Translations under genes and position numbers: made by a program
The notes under the pieces: generated by a model
What the model saw: the letters and a program-made list of their open reading frames with translations, nothing else
Told to the model about the DNA's origin: nothing
The model's database searches: none
From: JANXQG01 sp963775975
GTDB taxonomy: Bacteria > Planctomycetota > Planctomycetia > Pirellulales > Thermoguttaceae
NCBI GenBank assembly: GCA_963775975.1
Contig: CAVZKX010000001.1
Span: 310,001-374,000, forward strand
Direction of reading: 5' to 3'
Length of the DNA stretch: 64,000 nt
Shown: piece after piece, positions 48,716 to 58,582 of the stretch
Layout of the letters: every line of letters begins with the position of its first letter
Numbering within the stretch: position 1 is the stretch's first letter

Positions 48716-49557
48716 ATGGAAGTTTCACAGTCGCCACAAAACGTGCTTCGCGCCGCGCGACAAAAGCTCGAAAGCCTAGAGCGCGCGGGAGTGACGCACA
48801 TTCCGAAGGTGCGGAACAGGGAGCAAGGCGCAAAGAGTACTGAGTACTTATTACCGACAGCGTTGGGCAGCGAACAAGAAAGGGAGAAGGGGAGAAAGAG
48901 AGAAAAGGAGATTCGGCCTTCATCTCAACCGGTCCAACTCGCTGCCGCGGAGACCGGTGTGCCGCAAGCTGCAAATGCATCTCTCTCCATGACGCGCGAG
49001 GAAGCGCTTTCCGAAGTTGCCATGCGCGTGGCCGCCTGCGAGCGCTGCCCAGTGCTGGTGCGCAATCGTACACAAACCGTTTTTGGCGTTGGCAATCCTC
49101 ATTCTACGCTCATCTTCATCGGAGAGGCGCCAGGAGCGGACGAAGACCGCCAAGGCGAACCTTTTGTAGGCCGCGCGGGTCAATTGCTTACGGACATCAT
49201 CACCAAGGGCATGAAACTTCGCCGCGAGGACGTTTATATTATGAACATCCTCCGCTGCCGGCCGCCGGATAACCGCACGCCGTTGCCCGACGAAGCGGCC
49301 AACTGCCGCGAGTATCTTGATGCCCAACTGGCGATCATCCAACCGCAATATATTTGCTGTCTGGCGCATGCGCTGCGCAGAACCTGCTGGGCGTGGATAC
49401 AGCGATCGGCAAGCTCCGCGGCCGGTTAATCGATTTTCAGGGCATGAAGGTCCTTTGCACGTATCACCCGGCCTACGTACTGCGGAATCCGCCGGCGAAG
49501 AAACAGGTATGGGAGGATATTCAGGTGCTGATGAAGGAGATGGGGCTGACGGGATGA
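48716..49557 (+). CDS. Family-4 uracil-DNA glycosylase, frameshifted
   Basis: Start ATG at 48716 (MEVSQSPQNVLRAARQKLES); a longer ORF only overlaps der antisense. Motif A is GEAPGADEDRQGEPFVGRAG. Cys pair CERCP and later RCRPPDNR fit the Fe-S ligands of family 4. Motif B is YHPAYVLRNP near the end. The frame is lost at GG 49363-49364; adding one G gives ICCLGACAAQNLLGVD and runs to the stop at 49555-49557. Known role: removes uracil from DNA. Residues about 55-65 are a purine-run-encoded charged insert (EREKGRKREKE) shared at DNA level with the permease linker near 55370. The archease gene begins 4 bases later. Confidence 0.9.
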
Positions 49558-49560
49558 GGA

Positions 49561-49983
49561 ATGTACGAAACCTTTGAGCACACCGCCGATGTAGGCTTGC
49601 GGGCACGAGCCGCGGACCTCAATACACTCTTTGGCGAAGCGGCTCGTGCGATGTTTTCGGTCATGGCCGGCGATTTACTTGCCGTGCGGCCGCTGGAGGA
49701 AGTCTCGATTCGTTTGGAACCGGACGATATCGAAGCCTTGCTCCGGAATTGGCTGGGCGAATTGCTATACATTTTCCATGTTCGCAAGTTGCTGCTTTCC
49801 GAGTTTTCCGTTTCCATTGACGATAATCTCGGCGACTGGGGACTTTCGGCAACAGCGCGAGGCGAGCCACTCGACGCTGTTCGACATAAAGCGGACGTCG
49901 AGGTCAAGGCCGTGACGTGGCACGGTCTGAAGGTCGAACGCACCGCGGATGGCTGGCTGGCGGAGGTGATTGTGGATATTTGA
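49561..49983 (+). CDS. Archease
   Basis: 140 residues, family length. The opening MYETFEHTADVGLRARAADLNTLFGEAARAMF and the metal-site Asp in HTADVG are typical, as is the C-terminal VKAVTWHGLKVER...AEVIVDI. Archease is known to help the RNA ligase RtcB turn over by aiding its guanylylation. No rtcB is in this window. It starts 4 bases after the glycosylase stop and ends 10 bases before the convergent CinA-like fusion gene. Confidence 0.93.
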   Translation: MYETFEHTADVGLRARAADLNTLFGEAARAMFSVMAGDLLAVRPLEEVSIRLEPDDIEALLRNWLGELLYIFHVRKLLLSEFSVSIDDNLGDWGLSATARGEPLDAVRHKADVEVKAVTWHGLKVERTADGWLAEVIVDI

Positions 49984-49993
49984 CCACAAACGT

Positions 49994-51172
49994 TCAGTGA
50001 TCGCTTTTCGATCGAAGCACCGTGGACGACACATCCTCTCGAAATCGCTCGGGCGGGATTTCAATGCATTGACTCCGAAGCGACTCCGGAAGTTCGAGAT
50101 CACCTTGGCCAATAAAACCGGTTTCCAAGGCCCGGCCGAAGACCAAGAAACGGCACTTCCGCGCAACAATCCGGTCAATCGCGTCCATCAGCAATGCGCG
50201 ATCATAGCCGTAATATCGCGGGTCGATGATACGTTGCAGGGTATCGACGCCAACGATAAACGTGGCAGCGGGGAAGAATCGCGACTTTTCGTCAAACGTC
50301 GGCGCTCGTGTAAACCATATTCGCTGCTCCGGTGTGAACTGCGCGAGCCGCTGCTCGATCTCGATGTAGTCAAGCGGCAACTTCGCGACGTTATCGATTG
50401 AGATCTCGAACTCCGCCGGCTGGCCGAGCATTTCGGCTGCAATTTCCGCCATGCGGCGATGTCCGGCGTGGAGCGGATTGAACGAGCCGGGGAAGATCAA
50501 CTTGTAAGGCAAGTTGCCACCTTGCCATGCAGGCGGCAGATTGGCAATTTGCGCCACAATGTCGCGAGCCGCCACTGCTCTCGCACGACCGAGAAACAAG
50601 TCCTGCCACTGCGGCGGTGCCGTGATCTGCTGCTCTTCGACATGCTCGCCATCGAAAAACGGCAGTTCCAGCCGGTCGGCTATACCGCAGGCATCCGCCG
50701 CCGCATTAATCACCATGCGGCTGACGACTTGCTCTTCTTCGGCGCGATTGCGTGCCCCCTTTTTAAGTTCCAGCGACCAGCAAGCCGTCCGCGCGGCAGT
50801 TTGCAAGGCGACGTGGGCGCGATGCGGGCCGCGTTTGGGCCGATCGCTCGCCAGACTGGCGCTACACGAGATCCCGGCAGCGACCGGCTCCGCCGCGCCG
50901 TAACGCAACGCCCGATAGAATCCGACCATCGCCATCGCGCGGGCCGTGCGAGCGGAACAAAACTGCTCGGGACGACTGCCCAGCCATGAAATCAAGGCGA
51001 CGTCGGAATAGGGAACGGTCGCCTCCAAGAGCGTCCGCGATCCACCCGGCACTTCCAGCAACTCGGCCAGTGCGCGGCTGCCGCCGTTCACCGCCATCAC
51101 CACGCGCATTGGCGCATCATGGATTTGCCGTACCAGGTTTTCAGAAAGCAGGTTCATAACGTGGATATACAT
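49994..51172 (-). CDS. Fusion of CinA C-terminal-like domain and NMN adenylyltransferase-like domain
   Basis: 392 residues; start 51172 or the second Met at 51157. Residues about 8-165 follow the CinA C-terminal (PncC, NMN deamidase) pattern: LVRQIH..., VPGGSRTLLEATVPYSD, VGFYRALRYGAAEPVAAGIS. The usual ESCTGG active-site motif reads MAVNGG, so the catalytic Ser looks replaced. Residues about 222-392 are a nucleotidyltransferase: LIFPGSFNPLHAGHRRM with the HxGH site (His235, His238), then FIVGVDTL and RYY. One half of the NMN salvage route may be fused to the next, with the first half regulatory. It lies 29 bases after the spermidine-synthase-like gene. Confidence 0.82.
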   Translation of the reverse strand: MYIHVMNLLSENLVRQIHDAPMRVVMAVNGGSRALAELLEVPGGSRTLLEATVPYSDVALISWLGSRPEQFCSARTARAMAMVGFYRALRYGAAEPVAAGISCSASLASDRPKRGPHRAHVALQTAARTACWSLELKKGARNRAEEEQVVSRMVINAAADACGIADRLELPFFDGEHVEEQQITAPPQWQDLFLGRARAVAARDIVAQIANLPPAWQGGNLPYKLIFPGSFNPLHAGHRRMAEIAAEMLGQPAEFEISIDNVAKLPLDYIEIEQRLAQFTPEQRIWFTRAPTFDEKSRFFPAATFIVGVDTLQRIIDPRYYGYDRALLMDAIDRIVARKCRFLVFGRALETGFIGQGDLELPESLRSQCIEIPPERFREDVSSTVLRSKSDH

Positions 51173-51201
51173 TGCACCATCGTAGACGGAGGCAAAGGTC
51201 G

Positions 51202-54200
51202 CTACTTCTTCCCCTCATCCCACGGCCATGCCTGGCAGCGGCTGATCTCCGGCATGATCTTTTCCGCCAGCGCCGCGTCACCTGCCTCTTCGGCTAATTG
51301 CAGCGCTCGGCGGAATTCCTCGAGTGCATCGGGCTTTACCTTTCCAAGTTGCATGAGCGCCCGGCCCAGTCCATAGTGCAGTTCTGCGTTGTCCGGTTTG
51401 ATGGCAATTCCCTGGCGATAGCACTTAATCGCTTCTTGAAGCTCCTTGCGCCTGCAAGAGGCTCCCGAGCTTGATGTAGGCGTCGACATTGAGTGGTTCG
51501 ATCGCGATAACGCGGCGAAATCCGACTACCGCATTGTCGAAGTCGCCCAGCTTTGCGAGGGCCATGGCAAGTCGGAAGTGGACCATTGCAGTATCTCGGC
51601 CAAGATGAAGGGCTTTAGTGAACTCGAATGCTGCGTCTTCCGTCTTGCCTTGCGAGGCCAACGCCGCCGCCAAACCTTCGTGTACCAAACCGTTATCGGG
51701 ATCCAAATCGAGCGATCTCTCGAACTGATCGACGGCGTCCTCGGTCCGCCCTTCCCGCAGCATGAAATTGCCAAGTCCGGCATGGGCCTCGGCCCGCTCT
51801 ACCTTGCCCGACGTAAACCACCGCTGTGGCGCAATGCTTAGGGCTCCCGATCGCCATTGCATGGTCCCGAAGATATCGGAGAAATCGTCGGTCCATTCCG
51901 GACCCGGATCGCATTGCGGCGCGATCCAATGCGCCGTATGGGCCAGAGAGCCAAGGTCGTCAAGGCTTTGTGCCATTACGAGCCAGCTCGACGGATACCA
52001 ACCTACTATGACCGCCTTGTCGCTCGAATTGTCGCGCCAGATCCGCGCCGTCAGCTTGCTATCGGAATCGGCGGCGAGGCGGCCAAGCACCGGTTCCAGG
52101 TTCAGGTAACGGCTTGAAATGTGGAAGGCCAGAACGCCGTGCGGGCGGAGCCGGCTGCGATAAAGCTTCAGCGCCTGGCGCGTGATGAGGTGAACGGGTA
52201 CGGAATCGGAACTGAAAACGTCGAGGATCAAAAGGTCGAACTTCCGCTCCGGGTCATGTTCCAGCGAGAGCCGAGCGTCGCCAAGGATGACAGGCACTGG
52301 GGTAATCCCGCGGCAATCGCCAAGATATGTAAAGTACTCCGGGTTTCGCGCGATCCCTTCTACGGCCGGGTCGATTTCATAGAACGTAAACCTCTCGCCT
52401 GGCTCGGCATAAGTGGCGATACCGCCGGTTCCAAGCCCCAGGATGCCGACCTCGGTCAAGGGCCGCCGCGGCTTGAGCGCTGTGAAGATCTCTCCCAAAG
52501 GGCCGCTGCGATGATAATAGCCCTGTGGCTCGCGCCGCTGGTCCGCATAGAGAGACTGAACGCCGTGGGTGGTCGTTCCGTGCAGCAATTGGTGCGTATT
52601 CCAAAGGGAATCGTACTCGACGCGAAGTATGCCGAAGAAACTCCGCTCGGTGTGCAGCACCTTAAGGCCCGTTTGCACTGTCCAGAGGCCGATCGTGGCG
52701 ACGGCGGCGACGGCGAACCCGAAGAGACTTGGCCGGCGGGCAAGCAAAAGCGCGGACCCAGCGGCCAGTCCCATGATCGACAATCGCATTAGAAATCCGT
52801 CGTTGACGAGACTGGCGGAAATCACAATGTCCGAGCGCAGACACCACGCCACGGCCAGGCAAAGTAAAAGGGCCATGACCGGAACAACGTCGCGCCGATC
52901 GACAAATCGGCCACGGCGTCCGGCATTCGTCACATCGGCTTGCAGCCCGCTCTGCGGCGTAGGCCGCCGTGTTCCTTGCCCGCTAGCTTTCGGCCGCAAC
53001 ATGCAGGCCGCGGCCAACATCAACGGGTACTCCAGCGCCTGGTTGAACAGCAGCGGAGCGAACAGGGCGCAAAAGAGCCCGCCGATCACGCCGCCCAACG
53101 ACATCCAGAGGTAGAACTCGGTCAACCGCGCCGGTTCAGGCCGATCGGCTGCCAACTGGCCGTGACATATCAGGACGGTGACGAAAAACACGATCAGGTG
53201 CAGCGAACCGAATAGGAGCATCTCCCGTAATCCGGCGGCGTGGAACAGTAGGCTAGCGGCGGCAAGAACCATAAGTGGAGGTTGCACGCGCAGCATCCAC
53301 TTCAGCGGCAACACCATTCGCGGCGAGAAAACCAGCACGAACGTCAGGAGGAATAGCTCCAGCGGCACGACCCAAAGAAGCGGCAACTGCGTGATCTCGC
53401 TCGTGATGTGCGTCGTAACGCCCATCAAGAGACTTGACGGGACCAAGGCAAAGGTCAGCCAGCGGAGTCGGCGGCGATTGGTTATTTCCGCCGGTGGTTG
53501 CGAAGGCTCGGCGGCGGACGATGCTGCACGACGTCCACTTTCCTTTAAGAAAGAACCAGTGCGTAACTCCGAACCGACGACGTCAACATCACCGGATAAC
53601 GCCTTCGCCGGCGCCATCCACAGCAGCGACGCGCAGGCCACGACTACGCGCGGTAAGAAACCCGAAGCCGATGGCCCACCAGAGGCTTTGACCGGCAAGC
53701 GTCAGGTGGGCTTCCATAAGCAGCGGATAGCTGAGCAGACCCAACATGCTGCCGAGATTGCTCGCGGCGTAGAGGAAGTACGGGTCGCGCCGCGCGGTGG
53801 TTTTCCCTGTCCGCGCGAACCACGCCTGAAGCATCGGCGCGCTGGCCGAGACGGCGAAAAATGGCAAGCCGAGTGCGATCGTCAGCAGCAGCCATAGCGA
53901 AGGTGCGGGGAACGTCGTAGCCGGCGGCTGCCATGCCGCAGAAACGCGGATCGGCAGCGAAACCCACGCCAATGCGAGCAACCCGAGGTGTACGACGGCT
54001 TGCCGTCGCGGGCCTAGCCATTTCAGCGAGAGATGCGCGTACAGGTATCCACTTAGCAGGGTCGCCTGATAGAAAACCAGGCAGGCGTTCCACACCGCCG
54101 GCGCACCGCCGAATTTCGGCAGAACCATTTTGGCGAACATCGGCTGCACAGTGAACAGCAGCGCCGCGCTGAGGAAAAGTGTGAGCGCGAAAAGCGCGGC

Positions 54201-54302
54201 TTCGCCGCGGCTGTACTTCGCTGGCGCCTCGCGCACCTTCGACCGCGCGATTGGCTCGCCAGCCTTGTCCTTGATCGCATTGTGTTTTGTTCGCCTGCTC
54301 AT
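51202..54302 (-). CDS. Membrane-bound spermidine-synthase-like protein with C-terminal TPRs, frameshifted
   Basis: Three frame pieces make one gene of about 1030 residues. Piece 1 (54302 to about 53655) has four or more membrane helices (AALFALTLFLSAALLFTVQPMF, SLWLLLTIALGLPFFAV). Piece 2 (to about 51445) has more helices and then a spermidine-synthase-like Rossmann domain: VGILGLGTGGIATYAEPGERFTFYEID, FDLLILDVFSSDSVPVHLIT, then TPR units (AHAGLGNFMLREGRTEDAVDQFERSL). Piece 3 (to 51202) has more TPRs (KCYRQGIAIKPDNAELHYGLGRALMQ). Both joins need removal of one base. The family is known as fused MFS/spermidine synthases; polyamine synthesis is not certain. The two frameshifts are probably sequence errors. 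Confidence 0.8.
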
Positions 54303-54520
54303 TGGGACGGTCGATCTTCCCTATTCATTTCCCAACTTCGATCTTATCACGTAATGTCGCTCGCTTCAATTTGTAAAACAGTCGAAGCGGGTGCCGGTAT
54401 ATTAAAGAACTTGCCCAACGGTTTTATCATGCCGCGGCTATCTTTCTCACAGGATTCAAGTGGATTGAAGTTTGTGTTATCATTGGAATTGCATTTCCAC
54501 TAGAAGAAGAGAGTTCCCGC

Positions 54521-56312
54521 TTGCTATTCGGTCCCGTTTTTTCCCGTGAATTCGCCATCGCCCCGCGGCGGACGCGGATGTATGTCGCCCGCGGCGCGTA
54601 TGCCGCTACGCTGCTGCTGCTGGTCGCGACCGCCTGGCTCGTGTTGACCGGCACGCAGGTCGTACGCGACGTGAGCGACTTGGCGCAATTTGCCGGGCTA
54701 GTATTCCAAATCCTCGCACCGCTGCAATTGGCGCTGGCCGTCTTTTTCTCCGCCATGTTGGCCGCCAGCGCCGTAGCACAGGAAAAAGACCGCAAAACCT
54801 TCGTCCTGCTGCTGCTCACCCGGCTGACTAATCAGGAACTCGTGCTGGGCAAGCTGCTGGCAAGTTTGCTCAACGTGCTAGTGATGTTCGCGGCCGGGCT
54901 GCCTGTGTTCGTGCTGCTTTCGCTTTTGGGTGGCATCTCGGCGGGGCAGATCGCGCGGACCGCGGCGGTCACTGTCGCGAGTGTTATCGTCTGCGGCAGC
55001 CTGGGATCGACGCTCGCCCAATGGCGCGAGAAAACGTTCCAGGCGCTGGCCCTTTTCGTGCTCGTTCTAGTGCTTTGGCTCGCGTTGGGCGAGGCGATCG
55101 CCGCCGGCGCGCTCGGGTCCGCGCCGGCCGGCGTGGCGGCACATCGGCTCGCCGTCGCCACGAGCCCCTGGCAGGCGATCCTCGAGGCCGCGCGGCCTTT
55201 CGCAAGTTTGGCCGAAGCCGGTTCTGTGTCTCCAATTGCCTGGTTTCTGTTCATGTCCGCCGCCGCGACTGTCATGCTCAACGGCCTGACGATCGCACGG
55301 GTGCGGGCGTGGAACACGACCGGCGCGGATGAACGGCCGAGAAGGCCGGAGCAAGATGAGGAGAAAGGGAGAAAGGGAGTAGGGGAGACGAGCCGCGGAC
55401 TCCCCTTCTCCCTTTCCCCCCTTCCCCCCTTCTTCTTCGCACCGCATCGTTTGGGATAATCCCATTCTCTGGCGTGAAATCCGCACTTGGGCCTACGGGC
55501 GGAAGATCCTGATAGTTCGGGTTACGTTCTTGGCACTTTTCGCCCTTGCGGCAGCTAATATGTGGCGGCTAGTCAATAGTCCTGAAGAGATTGCACTTGC
55601 CAAAGGGGCGCTGGCGTTGCTGCCGCTGTTGCTGTTGAGCCTGGTGCTGGTGAACGCCCAGGCGGTGACGGCCTTGACCGCCGAGCGCGACACAAAAGCC
55701 CTCGACCTACTTTTGGTCTCCGATCTCACGCCCAAGGAGTTCATCTTCGGCAAGTTGGGCGGCATCTTTTATAATACGAAGGAAATCGTGCTCCTTCCGC
55801 TCTTGCTGTGCTGTTATCTCGGTTGGCAAGGCGCGATTGAGCTGGAGAACCTGGGCTATCTGCTGATCGGCATGGCCGTGCTCTACGTCTTTGTAGCCGT
55901 CATCGGTTTGCACTGCGGCATGATCTACGAGAACTCGCGGACGGCGATCGCCACGAGCCTAGGCACGGTCTTCTTTCTCTTCCTCGGCGTCGCAACCTGC
56001 ATGAGGATCATGGTCGCCTTCAGCGGCTCGTTCAATGTGCAGCTTGGGCCGTTTGTCGCTTTGATGCTCGGCGGCTGGCTCGGCCTGAAAATGACATTGG
56101 GATCGAAGATCGCCTCCGACGCCATCGGCTGGGCCGCGGCGGCGTGCCCGTTCGCCACCTTTTATTCGATTACCAGTTTTCTCCGCGGAGATCAGGGCGA
56201 CATGCTGGTCGTGCTCGTCGTGACCGTCGCCGCTTACAGTTTTATGACCGGCGCGATTCTGATTCCAGCGATTTACGAGTTTGACGAAACGACCGGAAGA
56301 ACGACAGAATAA
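54521..56312 (+). CDS. ABC-2 type transporter permease, frameshifted
   Basis: It starts with TTG at 54521 behind AGAAGAAGAG. Part 1 (to about 55440) has about six membrane helices (ARGAYAATLLLLVATAWLVL, LLTRLTNQELVLGKLLASLLNVLVMFAAGL). Part 2 begins before its first ATG-like start with VWDNPILWREIRTWAYGRK and has about six more (VLVNAQAVTALTAERDTKALDLLLVSDLT). The segment LLLLTRLTNQELVLGK / LLLVSDLTPKEFIFGK appears in both halves, so the protein is a tandem duplicate. The frame break lies in the purine/pyrimidine tract at 55350-55440. No ATPase subunit is adjacent. The substrate is unknown. Two separate genes are possible but less likely. Confidence 0.75.
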
Positions 56313-56318
56313 TACGCC

Positions 56319-57569
56319 ATGCTCCTCCCCGGCCTCGGTGCAATGTTCGTCCTTCTGCTCTGTTCGGCCTTTTTTTCGGCCAGCGAAGCCGCGTTGTTCT
56401 CGCTCCGCCGGGCTGCGAGGCGGGAATTGAGCAAAGGCGGCCGCGCCGCGCAGGCTGTCGCCCGCCTGCTTGACGATCCCGACCGACTGCTGACGGCCGT
56501 GCTTTTCTGGAACCTACTTATCAACCTTTCCATCTTTACGATTGGGTCGATCGTCAGCTTGGAAATGAAGCGAAACGGTCACGCGGCCGATGCGGGCGCC
56601 TTCGCGGTGGGCACGCTGCTGGCGGTAATCCTCTTCGGCGAAATGTTGCCCAAAAGTCTTGGCGTATTGCAGCCGCAAGGGCTGGCTATGTGGATAGCGG
56701 TACCGCTTTCGACCGCGGTTCGGCTTGTCGGCCCGCTTTTGCCCGCATTCCGCATGGTTACGCTCCTTTCCCGCCGCCTCTTTTGGCCGAACTTCCAACC
56801 GGAGCCCTATCTGCATGTCCGCGATCTCGAGCGCGCCGTGCGACTTTCGGGTTCCGACGCCGTACTCGTGGAGCAAGAGGCCCGCGTGCTGGAAAGCGTC
56901 GTGCTGCTCTCCGACATCCGCGCCGAGGAACTGATGCGTCCGCGGACGCAGTTCTATTCCTATCGTCCGCCCGTGACCGTGGCCGACCTGAAGGCCCGGC
57001 CGCCAACGGGCGGTTACCTGCTCGTGACCGAGCGCGACAGCGAGGAGGTGGCTGCGGCGATTGCCCTGGATGACATCTGGCGGATGCCCGACGGGCCGTT
57101 GGACCTAATGGCCGAGCCGGTAATCTACGTGCCTTGGTCGACGCGCGCCGCCGACGTGCTGGAATTGATCCGGCGGCGGAAGCGGGAAGTGGCGGCGGTT
57201 GTGAACGAACTCGGCGAAACGATCGGCATTCTCACTTTCGACGACATCCTCGACGTGCTCTTCAGCGGCGCGCCCAGCCGCAGCGAACGGCTGCTCCGCC
57301 GCGCGCCGATCAGGCAAATTGCGGAGGGAGTCTGGCACGTCACCGGCATGACGAGCGTGCGGCGCCTCGCGCGATTCTTTCAAATCCAAACGCCGGCCAC
57401 GCATTGCGTAACCGTGGCGGGCGTCATCCAGGAGGTGCTCGAGCGGCTGCCCGTGCGCGGCGATGAATGTCAATGGGGACCATTTCATTTCAAAGTTCTC
57501 GTCGTGCCATTGCGAGGCCAGTTGCTTATTGAATTGACGATGCCGCAAACCCAGGAGCCGGCCCCATGA
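56319..57569 (+). CDS. CNNM/CorC-type transmembrane protein (DUF21 + CBS), copy 1
   Basis: 416 residues. The DUF21 membrane domain covers about 1-150 (LCSAFFSASEAALFSLRRAARRELS, LFGEMLPKSLGVLQP). The CBS pair follows at about 190-310 (LMRPRTQFYSYRPPVTVADL, REVAAVVNELGETIGILTFDDILDVLF). A CorC/HlyC-type C-terminal domain follows (GVWHVTGMTSVRRLARFF...HCVTVAGVIQEVLERLP). This family is linked to Mg/Co transport and was once called hemolysin-like. The stop overlaps the start of the second copy as ATGA. Confidence 0.9.
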   Translation: MLLPGLGAMFVLLLCSAFFSASEAALFSLRRAARRELSKGGRAAQAVARLLDDPDRLLTAVLFWNLLINLSIFTIGSIVSLEMKRNGHAADAGAFAVGTLLAVILFGEMLPKSLGVLQPQGLAMWIAVPLSTAVRLVGPLLPAFRMVTLLSRRLFWPNFQPEPYLHVRDLERAVRLSGSDAVLVEQEARVLESVVLLSDIRAEELMRPRTQFYSYRPPVTVADLKARPPTGGYLLVTERDSEEVAAAIALDDIWRMPDGPLDLMAEPVIYVPWSTRAADVLELIRRRKREVAAVVNELGETIGILTFDDILDVLFSGAPSRSERLLRRAPIRQIAEGVWHVTGMTSVRRLARFFQIQTPATHCVTVAGVIQEVLERLPVRGDECQWGPFHFKVLVVPLRGQLLIELTMPQTQEPAP

Positions 57570-58519
57570 TCGCCCTCGCCCTTTGCTTGGGAATCCTCGG
57601 CATGCTCTTAAGCGCGTTTTTCAGCGGCGCCGAAACGGGCTTTTATCGGGCCACGCGGCTGCGGATGGTGCTGGATGCGATGGCCGGCGATCGCGTCGCC
57701 CGCGGCTTGCTTTTCCTTACGAACCATCCAGCGCTGTTCGTGGCCACGGCCCTCGTGGGCAATAGCGTGGCCAATTATATGATCTCACTGGCGACGGTAA
57801 TAGCCATCGAACGTGCGGCGCTTTCGGCGCCGCAGGCGGCCGAAGTCATCGTTTCAATCATCTTGGCGCCGATCGTGTTGATCTATGGCGAACTTCTGCC
57901 AAAGCACCTCTCTCTTCAGGCGCCGAATCGACTGCTTCGCCGCGGCGGCAGTCTGTTTTTGGTGTTCGTCGTGCTTTTCTTTCCGTTGGCTGGTTTGCTT
58001 TGGGTGATCGGCCGACTGCTTGCTCGCGCGACGGGCACGTCCCGCGAGCCGGTCCGCTTGGTGCTGGCGCAGCGCGAGCTGCGGCAGATTCTTTCCGAAG
58101 GCCATGAGGCGGGCATTCTGCATCCCGCCCAACAATTCCTGGCCCACGGCATCCTGGCGGTTGCCCGCAAGCCATTGCGGCAATTCATCGCGCCGCCCGG
58201 ACAGATCGTACAAGTCAGCGCGGCAATGGGCAGGCAGGCCGTGCTCCGCGTGGCTGAGCGGAGCCACTCGGCCGCGATGCCCGTCGCCGACGTCGGCGGA
58301 CGGCTGATTGGCTACGTGCGGGTAATCGACTTAGGCCTGCGCAGCGGCGATGACCTGGCACCGATCCGCCCCCTGCTCGAGTTGCCCGAGGAAACGTCTC
58401 ATCTGGCGGCGCTGATGCGGCTGGAAAGTAGCGGTGACAGCCTGGCCCGCGTCGTGAACGCGCGCGGAGAGACGCTCGGCATCGTAACGCTGGAGCGGCT
58501 GAGAGAGCCGCTATTTTGA
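57566..58519 (+). CDS. CNNM/CorC-type transmembrane protein (DUF21 + CBS), copy 2
   Basis: 317 residues, shorter than copy 1 because the C-terminal CorC domain is absent. DUF21 membrane part at about 1-160 (LSAFFSGAETGFYRATRLRMVLD, LIYGELLPKHLSLQAPNRLL). Degenerate CBS pair after about 195 (FIAPPGQIVQVSAAMGRQAVL, LARVVNARGETLGIVTLERL). Coupled to copy 1 by ATGA, so the two may form a hetero-oligomer. Followed 64 bases later by bioB. Confidence 0.88.
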   Translation: MIALALCLGILGMLLSAFFSGAETGFYRATRLRMVLDAMAGDRVARGLLFLTNHPALFVATALVGNSVANYMISLATVIAIERAALSAPQAAEVIVSIILAPIVLIYGELLPKHLSLQAPNRLLRRGGSLFLVFVVLFFPLAGLLWVIGRLLARATGTSREPVRLVLAQRELRQILSEGHEAGILHPAQQFLAHGILAVARKPLRQFIAPPGQIVQVSAAMGRQAVLRVAERSHSAAMPVADVGGRLIGYVRVIDLGLRSGDDLAPIRPLLELPEETSHLAALMRLESSGDSLARVVNARGETLGIVTLERLREPLF

Positions 58520-58582
58520 CTTTTGAAATCCCGTTGGCCGGGGCCTGTGGCACGCTTGCCGGGAAATAGTTACAATCTTGGC

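Noticed and set aside
58523..58582. Upstream extension of bioB
   Set aside because: The 20 extra residues (Arg/Pro/Gly-rich) are unlike biotin synthase N-termini; ATG at 58583 gives normal length.
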